A stretch of DNA of 38,480 nt, from NCBI GenBank assembly GCA_030158665.1, contig JAOASM010000030.1:1-38480 (forward strand). Reading direction: 5' to 3'. Of this stretch, positions 1 to 10,476 are shown piece by piece. Position numbers and translations under genes: made by a program. Below the pieces are notes generated by a model. It was not told the origin of the DNA. It saw only the letters and a list, made by a program, of their open reading frames with translations, and searched no databases. This stretch comes from Sediminibacterium sp. (lineage in GTDB: Bacteria > Bacteroidota > Bacteroidia > Chitinophagales > Chitinophagaceae). Every line of letters begins with the position of its first letter. The first letter of the stretch is position 1.

Positions 1-1762
1 CTAAAAAATGAAAACGTTGATTGGTTTTCTCAGGACCACCTTCTCCAGCAAACATCCTTGTTGGATCTTCACCCGTTCGCTTCAAATCAAATACGCCTGC
101 AGTGTAAGGATAGTGACCTGGAACATTTTCTTTCAATTGCCACTCTGCAATGTCACCCCAATCATTGAAATTAGGTAAATATACTTTCTGCAAAGACAGT
201 CCTGATTCTGTTTTAAAACGTAATGGCTGATGTATTTTCTTACCCCTTATCTCATAAACCAATGATTCTTGTTGATAGGTATTTTTTAAGGATTCCCATT
301 TTTGAATGGATTGCTTTACTTCTGGATCAATTGCTCCTGCCACTTTTTCTGCTTCCTCTTTTAATAGGGGTAATTTCTTAAGTTTCGGATTCTGCATCAC
401 TTGATCGTAACTATACCATTGCGAAGCCAACTTTTTTTGTTCTGCAATCCAAGCCTTATTTTTTTGGATCGTTTCTACAATTTCATTTAAATAATTAAAT
501 CGATTCAGAGGGATTGTTGGTGTTGCAACTTGACTGGTATTGTATGCCAATGGCTTTGCAATCGTCTTCCATTTTAATTGATGTTGTTGATTGACAAGCT
601 GAATCATATGATTAAACATATGCTGCATGCCAGGGTCATTGAATTTTGACGCAATGGTTCCGTAAACTGGCAAGCTAGAATGATCACTATCAAATAAATG
701 ACGAGATCTAGCGTATTGCTTCTTTACATCTCTTATTGCATCTAATCCACCCGATCTATCGAATTTATTAATCCCTATAATTTGAGCAAAGTCAATCATA
801 TTGATTTTTTCCAATTGACTAGCTGCACCAAACTCAGGTGTCATGATATACATAGGGAGTGTTACATAATCTACAATGGAGGCATCATTTTGGCCAACAC
901 CTGCCGTTTCAATGATAATGGCATCATATCCCGCTGCCTTACATAAATAGATGACTTGATCTAAGGAACCCGATATTGATTGATGATCCGATCTTGTTGC
1001 TAATGATCGCATGAATACATTGGGATGATGAATTGCATTCATCCTAATTCTGTCCCCTAGTAATGCGCCACCCGTCTTTTTCTTGGTAGGATCTACAGAC
1101 ACTACAGCAATACTTAATTCAGGATTGGTTTGAATAAAATAGTGCACTAAACGATCACAAACGGTTGACTTTCCCGCACCTCCTGTTCCCGTTAATCCAA
1201 TGACAGGAATATTTTTATCAACGACTATTTTATCCTTCTTGATCTTTAAATTTCCGTTTTGTAAAAGTGTAATGTCCCTTGCTAATTTTCTTGGGTCTAC
1301 TTTTTTATCAAAAGGTAATTTTGAATATTTAGTAGTTTGATTTGATTTTAATGGAAAGTTGGCAAATGAAATCACTTCGCGAATCATGCCTTCGATACCC
1401 ATCGCAAGTCCATCCTTAGGTAGATATATTTTTGAGATTCCTTTGGCATGAATGATTGCTGCTTCTGAAGGCAAAATCGTACCACCACCTCCACCAACTA
1501 TTTTAATATGTTTGTACCCTGCATCATCCAATAATTTTCTGAGGTAAGTGAAGAATTCAATATGCCCTCCTTGATAAGAGGTGATCGCAATCAATTGCAC
1601 GTCCTCTTCAATTGCTGCTTCAACAATTTCTTGTGCAGATCTATTGTGCCCCATATGGATGACTTCTGCACCCTGCTCTTGCAAGACTCGGCGCATGATA
1701 TTAATAGACGCATCATGTCCATCGAATAAACTAGTAGAAGTAAGAATTCTTATTTTTTGCAT
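1..1762 (-). CDS. icmF: Fused B12-dependent acyl-CoA mutase (IcmF), 5' part
   Basis: The reading frame is open from ATG at 1762 to the window edge (587 codons), so only the N-terminal half is present. It starts with a cobalamin-binding domain: Asp14-x-His16 near the N terminus, with His16 the expected lower cobalt ligand, and a GGGGGT stretch further on. A MeaB-like G-protein chaperone domain follows, with Walker A GTGGAGKST at about residues 190-198 and NKFD at about 331. The start of the mutase domain comes next (PYTAGVF, then EDPTRMFAGEGG). This domain order, B12-GTPase-mutase, defines IcmF, which interconverts isobutyryl-CoA and n-butyryl-CoA using adenosylcobalamin; the GTPase loads and protects the cofactor. 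Substrate-specificity residues lie outside the window, so a pivalyl- or isovaleryl-CoA mutase activity is possible. A promoter-like box lies only 4 bases before the start codon. Confidence 0.93.
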   Translation of the reverse strand, partial: MQKIRILTSTSLFDGHDASINIMRRVLQEQGAEVIHMGHNRSAQEIVEAAIEEDVQLIAITSYQGGHIEFFTYLRKLLDDAGYKHIKIVGGGGGTILPSEAAIIHAKGISKIYLPKDGLAMGIEGMIREVISFANFPLKSNQTTKYSKLPFDKKVDPRKLARDITLLQNGNLKIKKDKIVVDKNIPVIGLTGTGGAGKSTVCDRLVHYFIQTNPELSIAVVSVDPTKKKTGGALLGDRIRMNAIHHPNVFMRSLATRSDHQSISGSLDQVIYLCKAAGYDAIIIETAGVGQNDASIVDYVTLPMYIMTPEFGAASQLEKINMIDFAQIIGINKFDRSGGLDAIRDVKKQYARSRHLFDSDHSSLPVYGTIASKFNDPGMQHMFNHMIQLVNQQHQLKWKTIAKPLAYNTSQVATPTIPLNRFNYLNEIVETIQKNKAWIAEQKKLASQWYSYDQVMQNPKLKKLPLLKEEAEKVAGAIDPEVKQSIQKWESLKNTYQQESLVYEIRGKKIHQPLRFKTESGLSLQKVYLPNFNDWGDIAEWQLKENVPGHYPYTAGVFDLKRTGEDPTRMFAGEGGPEKTNQRFHFL

Positions 1763-1766
1763 ACCA

Positions 1767-1796
1767 CAAAACTAACATATGTTAGCGGTATAGCAA
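1767..1796 (-). promoter_or_regulatory. Candidate icmF promoter with palindrome
   Basis: On the minus strand TTG (1796-1794) is followed after 19 bases by TAGTTTTG (1774-1767), matching the Bacteroidota pattern TTG-N17-23-TAnnTTTG. The box ends 4 bases before the icmF ATG, so the mRNA may be leaderless. A perfect 14-base palindrome, CTAACATATGTTAG (1772-1785), overlaps the -7 box and spacer and could be an operator. Motif matching only. Confidence 0.5.
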
Positions 1797-1836
1797 AGTG
1801 TAACTCCTACTTTTTATTCCGAAAAGCTCAATTGAA

Positions 1837-4023
1837 TTACTTTGCTCCTGGCGGACAATACTGGCGCAAATAACGGGTGTACAATCCCATTAAATGTTCA
1901 GTAGTACCCTCTCCTTCTGAGATGGAATGGGATCTGTTAGGATAACTCATTAGTGAAAATTGTTTTCCTTGTTTAATCAATTCATTAATGAGTAATTCTG
2001 CATTTTGATAGTGCACATTATCATCTCCAGTTCCATGGATATATAAAAGATTCCCTTTTAAATTTTTAGCATAAGTAATGGGCGAACCCTTAATAAATAC
2101 TGCTTTATCCTCCTGTGGTAATCCCATATATCTTTCTTGATAAATGTTATCATAAGTCAATTGACTTCCAACAGCAGCAATTGAAATGCCTGTTTTATAA
2201 ATTTCAGGATATTGAAACATTAAATTAAGTGTCGCAGACCCACCTCCACTCCATCCCCAAACAGCCACCCTGCTTGTGTCAACAAATGGAAGTTTTAATA
2301 ATTCCTTTGCCCCCATGGCTTGATCTCTAATATTGACTTCTCCTATTTTTTGATACACCGATTTGCGCCAAGCTTTCCCTTTAGGCACCGGTGTTCCTCT
2401 ATTATCCATACTTACATAAATATATCCATCTGCTGCCATAGAACCATTGTACAGCTGATTAAAGCCTGTACCATATTCATCTTTTGCAGTTTGTCCCCAA
2501 GGTTCTGTATAGACATAAAAAACAATTGGGTACTTTTTTGTAGCATCGAAATTTTGTGGTTTAATCATCCAAGCATCCATCACCACTCCATCGACAGTTG
2601 TCACTTTGAAAAACTCTGGCGCATTTCCATTTTTTTGATATGTTACCAATGCATTATTTACATTAGACGCTCCAATTGATGCATGTGTAGGTAAACTCAC
2701 CCACTCTTGCACTGGTTGTATATTGATGTTTGAAAAAGCATGTTTGGCCACTGTACCATTGGGACTAATGGTATACTCATGCGAACCAACTTGTTCTTTA
2801 GGACTCAGTAATTGTGCTTCTTTATTGGTATCCCATTGTTTGACATATAAATATTGTTGCGTAGCATTGAATGGAGATGCATAGAAAAATAATTGATGAT
2901 TTTTGAAATCAATTCTTGCTGTTTTAATGACATCATAATTACCAGGTGTAATACAAACTGGCGCGGATCCATCAATGGACTGAATGTAAAAATGCCTCCA
3001 TCCATCCGATTCATTTGCCCATAAAAAATGTTTCCCATCTTCTAACCAATCCCATCCTCCATTGGCATAACTTGGGTCCCATGATGGCATAATATCAATC
3101 CAAGTTTTTTCCTGCTCTATATAAATTGTTTTTGATTTTGTAGTTGTAATATCTGCTAATAATAACTGGCTTGTATTTTGTTTTCTATTTAAATGTTGTA
3201 TGATCAATTGTTGACCATTAGGCACCCACTCCATTCTCGGCATATAAGAACCTAAAACAGCATCGTCAGGCGTCTCCATCCATTTTGTTGTAGAAGACAT
3301 CAAGTTTACGACACCAATTTTAACGATAGATGGTTTTTCACCAGCAATGGGATATTCAACTGGCACTGCAAAAGGATAGGTAGCGTCCGTATTATTGATC
3401 ATCAAATAATTTTTTACACCATTGGCATTCACTTGCCAATAGGCAATGTTTTTGCTATCAGGACTCCATCTAAATCCATCTCTACAGAAAAATTCTTCTT
3501 CATAAGCCCAATCAAATGTACCATTGATGAGATTTTTAGAACCATCCTTTGTTAATTGCACTCTTTTCCCTGTCAATCTTTCTTCTGCATATAGATTATG
3601 TCCACTTACATAAGCTATCCATTGATTATTGGGGGACAGTTTAGCAAATTGCAGTGAAGCAGCAGGAAGTCCTTTTCCTAGCTGTTTTAATTGAAGTGTT
3701 TTAGTATTGAGCAAATAGAAATCACCCATTGTTTCGTATCGCCAAACTCTTTTTGAATTGGTTTGAATCAATACAAATTCTTGATTAGAAGAGAGTGTAA
3801 ATTTTTGAATTTTGATTGGTTGATTTGCGCCTTCAGGAATCAATGATTTCCCTTTTACCCATTGAATCGCATTGCCATTACCTGGAGTTTGCATGACAAT
3901 ATCTCCATCTTGTAGCATATAAAAGGACTGCCCATCATTGGACCAAATCAAATTTTCTTGAGACTGACTGAACGCGTGAGCGCTAATTAAAACAAATAAA
4001 AAAACCAGCATTCTTTGATACAT
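1837..4023 (-). CDS. Secreted S9B dipeptidyl peptidase IV-like serine peptidase
   Basis: The 728-residue protein starts with a signal peptide (hydrophobic residues about 5-17, then AFSQ), so it is exported to the periplasm or surface. A beta-propeller (about 30-480) carries the WAYEEEF motif, whose glutamates hold the substrate N-terminus in DPP-IV enzymes. The alpha/beta-hydrolase domain has Ser592 in GWSGGG, Asp667 in GTGDDNVH and His699 in NRSHS; the Tyr in YVYTEPWGQ is the likely oxyanion residue. Such enzymes release X-Pro or X-Ala dipeptides from peptide N-termini. The nucleophile elbow is GWSGGG where most relatives have GWSYGG. It lies 41 bases after pyrG and 74 before icmF, all on the minus strand. 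DPP-IV-type activity is likely; exact specificity is not readable. Confidence 0.9.
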   Translation of the reverse strand: MYQRMLVFLFVLISAHAFSQSQENLIWSNDGQSFYMLQDGDIVMQTPGNGNAIQWVKGKSLIPEGANQPIKIQKFTLSSNQEFVLIQTNSKRVWRYETMGDFYLLNTKTLQLKQLGKGLPAASLQFAKLSPNNQWIAYVSGHNLYAEERLTGKRVQLTKDGSKNLINGTFDWAYEEEFFCRDGFRWSPDSKNIAYWQVNANGVKNYLMINNTDATYPFAVPVEYPIAGEKPSIVKIGVVNLMSSTTKWMETPDDAVLGSYMPRMEWVPNGQQLIIQHLNRKQNTSQLLLADITTTKSKTIYIEQEKTWIDIMPSWDPSYANGGWDWLEDGKHFLWANESDGWRHFYIQSIDGSAPVCITPGNYDVIKTARIDFKNHQLFFYASPFNATQQYLYVKQWDTNKEAQLLSPKEQVGSHEYTISPNGTVAKHAFSNINIQPVQEWVSLPTHASIGASNVNNALVTYQKNGNAPEFFKVTTVDGVVMDAWMIKPQNFDATKKYPIVFYVYTEPWGQTAKDEYGTGFNQLYNGSMAADGYIYVSMDNRGTPVPKGKAWRKSVYQKIGEVNIRDQAMGAKELLKLPFVDTSRVAVWGWSGGGSATLNLMFQYPEIYKTGISIAAVGSQLTYDNIYQERYMGLPQEDKAVFIKGSPITYAKNLKGNLLYIHGTGDDNVHYQNAELLINELIKQGKQFSLMSYPNRSHSISEGEGTTEHLMGLYTRYLRQYCPPGAK

Positions 4024-4025
4024 AA

Positions 4026-4049
4026 TTGTTAGCTATAGTGAACTAACAA
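4026..4049. repeat. Inverted repeat TTGTTAG-N10-CTAACAA
   Basis: A 7-base perfect inverted repeat (arms 4026-4032 and 4043-4049) fills most of the 41-base gap between the pyrG stop and the peptidase start. The half-site resembles the CTAAC/GTTAG halves of the icmF palindrome, but in the opposite arrangement. It could be an operator or a weak hairpin; it has no U-tract. Confidence 0.3.
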
Positions 4050-4064
4050 GTTAAATCAAAAAAA

Positions 4065-5720
<1,656 letters not shown>

Positions 5721-5793
5721 CTATTGAGGACTACCCAATCAATTGGTTTTTAATGTGACCGCCTTTTTTTTGGAAAATTTCTTAGAGGTCATA

Positions 5794-5823
5794 CAAAAAT
5801 AAGCTAAAAAACAGCTCCTACAA
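5794..5823 (-). promoter_or_regulatory. Candidate pyrG promoter
   Basis: On the minus strand TTG (5823-5821, within TTTTG) precedes TATTTTTG (5801-5794) by 19 bases, a close match to the Bacteroidota sigma-A pattern. Initiation would fall near 5787, about 115 bases before the pyrG ATG. The predicted leader contains a short palindrome, CCAATCAATTGG. I see no terminator-like attenuator in it. Confidence 0.55.
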
Positions 5824-5905
5824 AATGTATAAAACCGCCTAAACAATAAATGTTTATAACTGTTATATAAAAGTGAACATCTTAAACCAAATTAAAACCT
5901 ACACA

Positions 5906-6781
5906 ATGAAAAAGACCCTTTATACCTTATTTGCACTGCTTTTGACGGCAGGATTATTAAGCTGGCAATGGGAAAAAACACAGCATCCTGCCCTAGACAA
6001 AGGCGAAGTGATTGAATGTCTAAACATGGAAACCCAACAAGCTTATCAGTTGGAAGCGAGCCAACCAAAATTTGCTCAAATGCACCTTGCTCCAGTTCAA
6101 GTCAATCCAGCTAATTTATTGGGTAAAATTGTTCCATTCAATGCTGCTGATGGAAAGCCAGGACAGGCTTATTTTATCCCAGCTAAAAAGAAATCAGACA
6201 AATGGCTGATAGTGATTCAAGAATGGTGGGGACTAAATGACAATATCAAAATGGAAGCGGATCAATATTTCAAAGACTTAGGGGATGTAAACGTAATGGC
6301 AGTTGATATGTATGATGGTAAAGTTGCAGCTACCCCAGATAGTGCTATGAAATTAATGCGCGGTGCTGATATGAACAGAATGGTGGCATTGATTCAAGGT
6401 GCCATCAAGCATGCAGGATCTAAAGCTTCAATTTATAGTGTGGGTTGGTGCTTTGGTGGTATGTGGAGTTTACAAACCGCTATTTTAGCTGGACCTCAAG
6501 CAAAGGGATCTGTGATGTATTATGGTCGTCCTGAATCCAATATGGATAAATTGAAATCTATTCAATGTGACATCATTGGATTCTTTGGCAACTTAGATCA
6601 ATCTCCTTCTCCAGCGATGGTGAACGATTTTGAAGCCAATATGAAATTAGCTGGCAAAAACTTAACTGCTTACAAATACGATGCGGGTCATGGATTTGCC
6701 AATCCTAGCAATCCTAGCTATAACGCTGCCGCTAAAGCAGACTCCTATGCAAAAGCAATTGCTTTCTTGAAGGCACATTAA
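5906..6781 (+). CDS. Secreted dienelactone hydrolase family protein
   Basis: The ATG at 5906 is preferred over an in-frame GTG at 5873 because it places a signal peptide (MKKTLYTLFALLLTAGLLSW) at the N terminus of a 291-residue protein. The alpha/beta hydrolase fold has the family's Cys nucleophile at Cys182 in GWCFGG, with Asp231 (GNLDQS) and His262 (DAGHGF) completing a Cys-Asp-His triad as in dienelactone hydrolases. The QEWWGLN segment is also typical. Classical members open dienelactone rings in chloroaromatic degradation, but exported Bacteroidota members have no proven substrate and no aromatic-degradation genes are nearby. It is monocistronic, facing hldD across a hairpin-rich gap. 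Confidence 0.88.
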   Translation: MKKTLYTLFALLLTAGLLSWQWEKTQHPALDKGEVIECLNMETQQAYQLEASQPKFAQMHLAPVQVNPANLLGKIVPFNAADGKPGQAYFIPAKKKSDKWLIVIQEWWGLNDNIKMEADQYFKDLGDVNVMAVDMYDGKVAATPDSAMKLMRGADMNRMVALIQGAIKHAGSKASIYSVGWCFGGMWSLQTAILAGPQAKGSVMYYGRPESNMDKLKSIQCDIIGFFGNLDQSPSPAMVNDFEANMKLAGKNLTAYKYDAGHGFANPSNPSYNAAAKADSYAKAIAFLKAH

Positions 6782-6799
6782 ATTTCTTAAACTAACTAA

Positions 6800-6875
6800 A
6801 AGAGAAAATATACTATCCCTTGGCTCTCAGCTCGCTTCGCTCGAATGTTCGCTACGGGATAGTATATTTTCTCTT
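6800..6875. repeat. Long perfect hairpin with REP-like loop, probable two-way terminator
   Basis: Two arms of 20 bases (6800-6819 and 6856-6875) are perfectly complementary and enclose a 36-base GC-richer loop containing CTCGCTTCGCTCG and the core GCTCGAATGTTCGC (6839-6852). It sits between converging genes, so it probably stops transcription from both sides. The loop core recurs at 6922-6935 and, inverted, at 12800-12813. Confidence 0.75.
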
Positions 6876-6906
6876 AATCTTTTTAAGAAAAAACGCGTCG
6901 ACTATT

Positions 6907-6953
6907 CTCTCAGCTTTCTTCGCTCGAATGTTCACTAGGAGATAGTATATTTT
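6907..6953. repeat. Degenerate direct copy of the hairpin's right half
   Basis: These 47 bases match 6824-6870 at 42 positions (my count by eye), covering most of the loop and most of the right arm of the preceding hairpin. The matching left arm is largely lost, leaving only a short imperfect stem (ACTAT at 6901-6905 with ATAGT at 6942-6946). It looks like a decayed tandem duplication. Confidence 0.65.
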
Positions 6954-6977
6954 GACTTTCCCTTTTAAAATGAGAAG

Positions 6978-7979
6978 CTAGTATTCTTTATTAGGTACTA
7001 AGTAATTTGCAACGTAATCATGTACTCCTTCTTCTAAAGTTGTGAATGGCTTAGTGTACCCCGCTGCACGTAATTTAGCCATATTGGCTTCTGTAAAATA
7101 TTGATACTTGTCCCTAATATCCTCAGGCATATCCACAAATTCAATCTTTGGCTCTAGACCTTGAGCGATAAATGTATTGGCCGCTAGATCATAGAAAGAT
7201 CTTGCTTTACCTGTACCTAAATTATACAATCCATTTTTAGTTGACTCCCAAACATTGGCCAACATTTCATGCATCATCCAATCAATAACAGCCACTAGAT
7301 CCTTTACATAAATGAAATCACGTAATTGTTGACCGTCTTTGTAATCAGGTCGATGACTTTTGAACAACTTAACCAGACCAGTTGATTTGATTTGATTAAA
7401 GGAATGAAATATCACACTAGCCATACGCCCTTTGTGTGACTCATTAGGACCATAGACATTAAAGAATTTCAAACCAGTCCAACTAGGAGGACAGCTTGGT
7501 TGCGCAATGGCCCATTTGTCAAATTCGTTTTTACTCACTCCGTATGGATTGAGTGGTTCGAGTTGATCTAAAATAGCATGACTATCTTCATAACCATGTT
7601 CTCCCGCACCATAAGTAGCGGCCGAAGACGCATAGATCAATGGGATCTTTTTTGCAGTGGCATAATTCCAAAGGGCTTTTGAATATTCTATATTCAAAGC
7701 CTCATGAATGGCATAATTGAATTCAGTGGTGTCTGTTCTTGCGCCTAAATGTACCATCAAATCAATCTCATATTCTTGCTCCTCTAATTGTGTTAAAAAA
7801 GCTTGACGTTCTATCGCCTTAATAAACTTTTTATTTTCCCAATTTTTCCTTTTTGATTCAACGCCAAAGTCATCCACAAGCAATAAATGATCTAATCCTT
7901 GTTCATTTAAATATTGAACAAAAACTGAACCGATAAAACCTGCGGCACCAGTAACAACAATGGTTGGTTGTTTTGACAT
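6978..7979 (-). CDS. hldD: ADP-L-glycero-D-manno-heptose 6-epimerase
   Basis: This 333-residue short-chain dehydrogenase/epimerase begins with the NAD(P)-binding Rossmann motif VTGAAGFIGS. It has an SSAATYG segment, the catalytic YGVSK (Tyr-xxx-Lys) and the family-specific FFNVYGPNESHKGRMAS and LRDFIYVKD segments that separate HldD from other sugar epimerases. It makes the heptose precursor of the LPS inner core in the cytoplasm. It lies 20 bases after purL on the same strand and probably shares its transcript, although the two genes have no obvious functional tie. Confidence 0.93.
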   Translation of the reverse strand: MSKQPTIVVTGAAGFIGSVFVQYLNEQGLDHLLLVDDFGVESKRKNWENKKFIKAIERQAFLTQLEEQEYEIDLMVHLGARTDTTEFNYAIHEALNIEYSKALWNYATAKKIPLIYASSAATYGAGEHGYEDSHAILDQLEPLNPYGVSKNEFDKWAIAQPSCPPSWTGLKFFNVYGPNESHKGRMASVIFHSFNQIKSTGLVKLFKSHRPDYKDGQQLRDFIYVKDLVAVIDWMMHEMLANVWESTKNGLYNLGTGKARSFYDLAANTFIAQGLEPKIEFVDMPEDIRDKYQYFTEANMAKLRAAGYTKPFTTLEEGVHDYVANYLVPNKEY

Positions 7980-7999
7980 GGACTATTTTTAAAAGAGAC

Positions 8000-10204
8000 T
8001 TATAATTTTTTTTCTATTGCTGTATCATATTCGTTTTTCCAATTGGCGATGGATCCCCAATTTTCATTATCTACCACTACTTCTCCATTGGTGACTTTCC
8101 CAATAGTTGTAGTGATGATACCAAATGTTTTAGCCAATTGTTCAATGTCCGCAATTTGATCTGCAGAACAAGAAACGACTACCCTGCTTTGTGCTTCACC
8201 CAACCAATAAGCATCTTTTCTTAAATCACTATTGGTTGAACTTACATTGAATCCTTTGTTGTTGAAGAAAGCAGATTCTAATAAAGTGACAATCAATCCG
8301 CCTTCACTGATATCATGTGCTGATTTGATTTTTTTTGATTTGATTAAGCTTGCCACCAATTGTTGTAATTGAAACTCTTCGTCCAAATCAAAATATGGCG
8401 CCGAAGAAAATGCAACACCTTTTAATTTATTTACATATTCAGAAGATCCGATATCATTTCTCTGTTGACCTAATAAAACAATGGTATCTCCTTCATTTTT
8501 AAAATCTAAAGTCATTCTGTTGTTCATGTCCTCCACAATGCCTACCATACCAATAGTTGGTGTTGGGAAAACTGGACCATCCGGATTTTGGTTATAGAAA
8601 CTCACGTTACCACCAGTTACTGGGGTATTGAATTTTCTACAAGCTGCGCCCATGCCTTCAACTGATTTCACAAACTGATAGTATACTTCTGGATCATATG
8701 GATTACCAAAATTCAAACAGTTGGTCACACCAATTGGCTCTCCACCAGAACAAACAATATTTCTTGCTGCTTCTGCTACTGCAATCATGGCTCCTTTTTC
8801 AGGATCTGCAAAAACATATTTACTATTACAATCCACTGTCATTGCTAAAGCTTTGCCAGTGCCCTTTGCTAATACAATTGCTGCATCACTTGGTGCATTG
8901 GTAGATGTATTTGCAGCACCCACCATACTATCATATTGTGTGTACACCCAACGTTTCGATGCGATGTTTGGAAGCTGCACCATTGCTTTTACAGTCTCTT
9001 GCAAATTACTTGTATCTGCAATCGTATTCATGTCAAATGCATTCACTTTAGCAAGAAAAGCTGGCGCTTGATACGCTCTTTCATACACAGGCGCACCGCC
9101 ACCTAATACCAATTCATATGCTGGTAATGACGCTTCTAATACACCATGCATATAAAAATTTAGCAAGCCATCATCTGTCACTTCTCCAATATTGCTACAA
9201 GACAAATCCCATTTTTCAAAAACAGCTAATACGTCTTTTTCTTTCCCTTTTTCCACTACCATCAACATACGCTCTTGGCTCTCACTTAACAACAATTCCC
9301 ATGCCTTCATATTTTGTTGACGTGTAGGTACTTTATCTAAATCAATACGCATTCCTACGCCACCTTTTGCACTCATCTCTGCTGTAGAACAAATGATTCC
9401 TGCAGCACCCATATCCTGCATACCCACTACACCACCTGTTTCAATGACTTCTAAGCATGCTTCTAATAATTTCTTTTCTTGAAAAGGATCACCTACTTGA
9501 ACTGCTGGTAATTCTTCCACACTATCAGCAGTAATTTCTGCAGAGGCAAAACTTGCACCACCAATTCCGTCTTTACCAGTTGCACTACCCACAAAAAATA
9601 CAGGATTGCCTTTACCCAATGCAATTGCACTAACTGTTTTTCCAGCTTTTACAATACCCACACTCATCGCATTCACCAATGGGTTGGTATGATAACAATC
9701 TTCAAAATACAATTCTCCGCCAACTGTTGGTACACCAAAACAGTTGCCATAATGTCCAATTCCATGCACCACTCCTGCCAATAATCTTTTTGTTTTAGCA
9801 TCTTCTAAATTTCCAAAACGTAAACTATTTAAAGATGCAATTGGACGAGCGCCCATGGTGAAAATATCTCTTTGAATACCACCTACTCCAGTTGCAGCAC
9901 CTTGAAAAGGTTCCAATGCACTTGGGTGATTATGTGATTCTATTTTAAATACGACGCCATAGTCATTACCAATATCCATCAAGCCTGCATTCTCTTCACC
10001 TGCAGCCACCAACATTCTTCCACCATCACGAGGCAATGTTTTCAACCATTTAATGGAATTCTTATAACTACAATGCTCACTCCACATACCACTAAAAGCA
10101 CATAGCTCGGTAAAATTAGGGGTACGACCTAGCTTCTGCTTGATACTTTCAAATTCTGCTTCGGTTAGTCTTAATTGTTGGGCTGTTTTTACAGTTATTT
10201 CCAT
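8000..10204 (-). CDS. purL: Phosphoribosylformylglycinamidine synthase subunit II
   Basis: PurL catalyses the ATP- and glutamine-dependent conversion of FGAR to FGAM in de novo purine synthesis. The 734-residue length matches the small PurL that works with separate PurS and PurQ, rather than the roughly 1300-residue fused enzyme; no amidotransferase domain is present. Visible motifs are the N-terminal MWSEHCSYKNS, the ESHNHPS ATP-binding segment followed by a Gly-rich stretch (GAATGVGG), GMQDMGAAG, and the second-half SAHDISEGGL. The paired AIRS-like halves are complete with no frameshift. purS and purQ are not in this window. Confidence 0.97.
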   Translation of the reverse strand: MEITVKTAQQLRLTEAEFESIKQKLGRTPNFTELCAFSGMWSEHCSYKNSIKWLKTLPRDGGRMLVAAGEENAGLMDIGNDYGVVFKIESHNHPSALEPFQGAATGVGGIQRDIFTMGARPIASLNSLRFGNLEDAKTKRLLAGVVHGIGHYGNCFGVPTVGGELYFEDCYHTNPLVNAMSVGIVKAGKTVSAIALGKGNPVFFVGSATGKDGIGGASFASAEITADSVEELPAVQVGDPFQEKKLLEACLEVIETGGVVGMQDMGAAGIICSTAEMSAKGGVGMRIDLDKVPTRQQNMKAWELLLSESQERMLMVVEKGKEKDVLAVFEKWDLSCSNIGEVTDDGLLNFYMHGVLEASLPAYELVLGGGAPVYERAYQAPAFLAKVNAFDMNTIADTSNLQETVKAMVQLPNIASKRWVYTQYDSMVGAANTSTNAPSDAAIVLAKGTGKALAMTVDCNSKYVFADPEKGAMIAVAEAARNIVCSGGEPIGVTNCLNFGNPYDPEVYYQFVKSVEGMGAACRKFNTPVTGGNVSFYNQNPDGPVFPTPTIGMVGIVEDMNNRMTLDFKNEGDTIVLLGQQRNDIGSSEYVNKLKGVAFSSAPYFDLDEEFQLQQLVASLIKSKKIKSAHDISEGGLIVTLLESAFFNNKGFNVSSTNSDLRKDAYWLGEAQSRVVVSCSADQIADIEQLAKTFGIITTTIGKVTNGEVVVDNENWGSIANWKNEYDTAIEKKL

Positions 10205-10476
10205 GTTTTGGGCTTATACTTGAATAGATGACGCGAAGTTACAAAACGACAGAGTTAAGTCATTAGAGATTTACCAACATAAAAAAGTTGGCTTGTTAGT
10301 AGTTTAGTAAAGGATATTTATGATTATCAATAGATTGTAGTCTAAATATGTATTATAATATTTTACTATATTTGTATTTTATGCACATTTTATATTTTTT
10401 TTCAAAAACCTAAGAATAAAAATTAACAAAAGACGATATCTTTGTTCTAATCATTTATATTTTAAATAAATAATAT
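10205..10476. other. Divergent intergenic region purL/glnN
   Basis: This 272-base AT-rich gap separates divergent purL and the glutamine synthetase gene. The glnN-proximal part carries two TAnnTTTG boxes, TATATTTG (10367-10374) and TATCTTTG (10437-10444), neither with a well-spaced upstream TTG. I see no riboswitch-like structure, and no confident promoter for purL. Confidence 0.5.
10437..10444 (+). promoter_or_regulatory. Candidate -7 box for glutamine synthetase
   Basis: TATCTTTG matches TAnnTTTG and lies 33 bases before the ATG, which would give a leader of about 25 bases. No TTG is found at the expected spacing, so support is limited to one box. Confidence 0.35.

Noticed and set aside
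2320..3038. Open frames of 119 (plus) and 77 (minus) codons
   Set aside because: Both are inside the S9 peptidase gene, out of frame with it, with low-complexity translations typical of shadow frames.
6800..6953. Integron attC or insertion-sequence ends
   Set aside because: No RYYYAAC/GTTRRRY core sites, no integrase or transposase, and no target duplication seen.
8698..9327. Plus-strand open frames of 68, 116 and 69 codons
   Set aside because: They lie wholly inside purL on the opposite strand, have no family features, and purL is clearly coding.
10205..10476. Purine riboswitch upstream of purL
   Set aside because: I could not find a conserved three-way-junction core or expression platform in this AT-rich gap.
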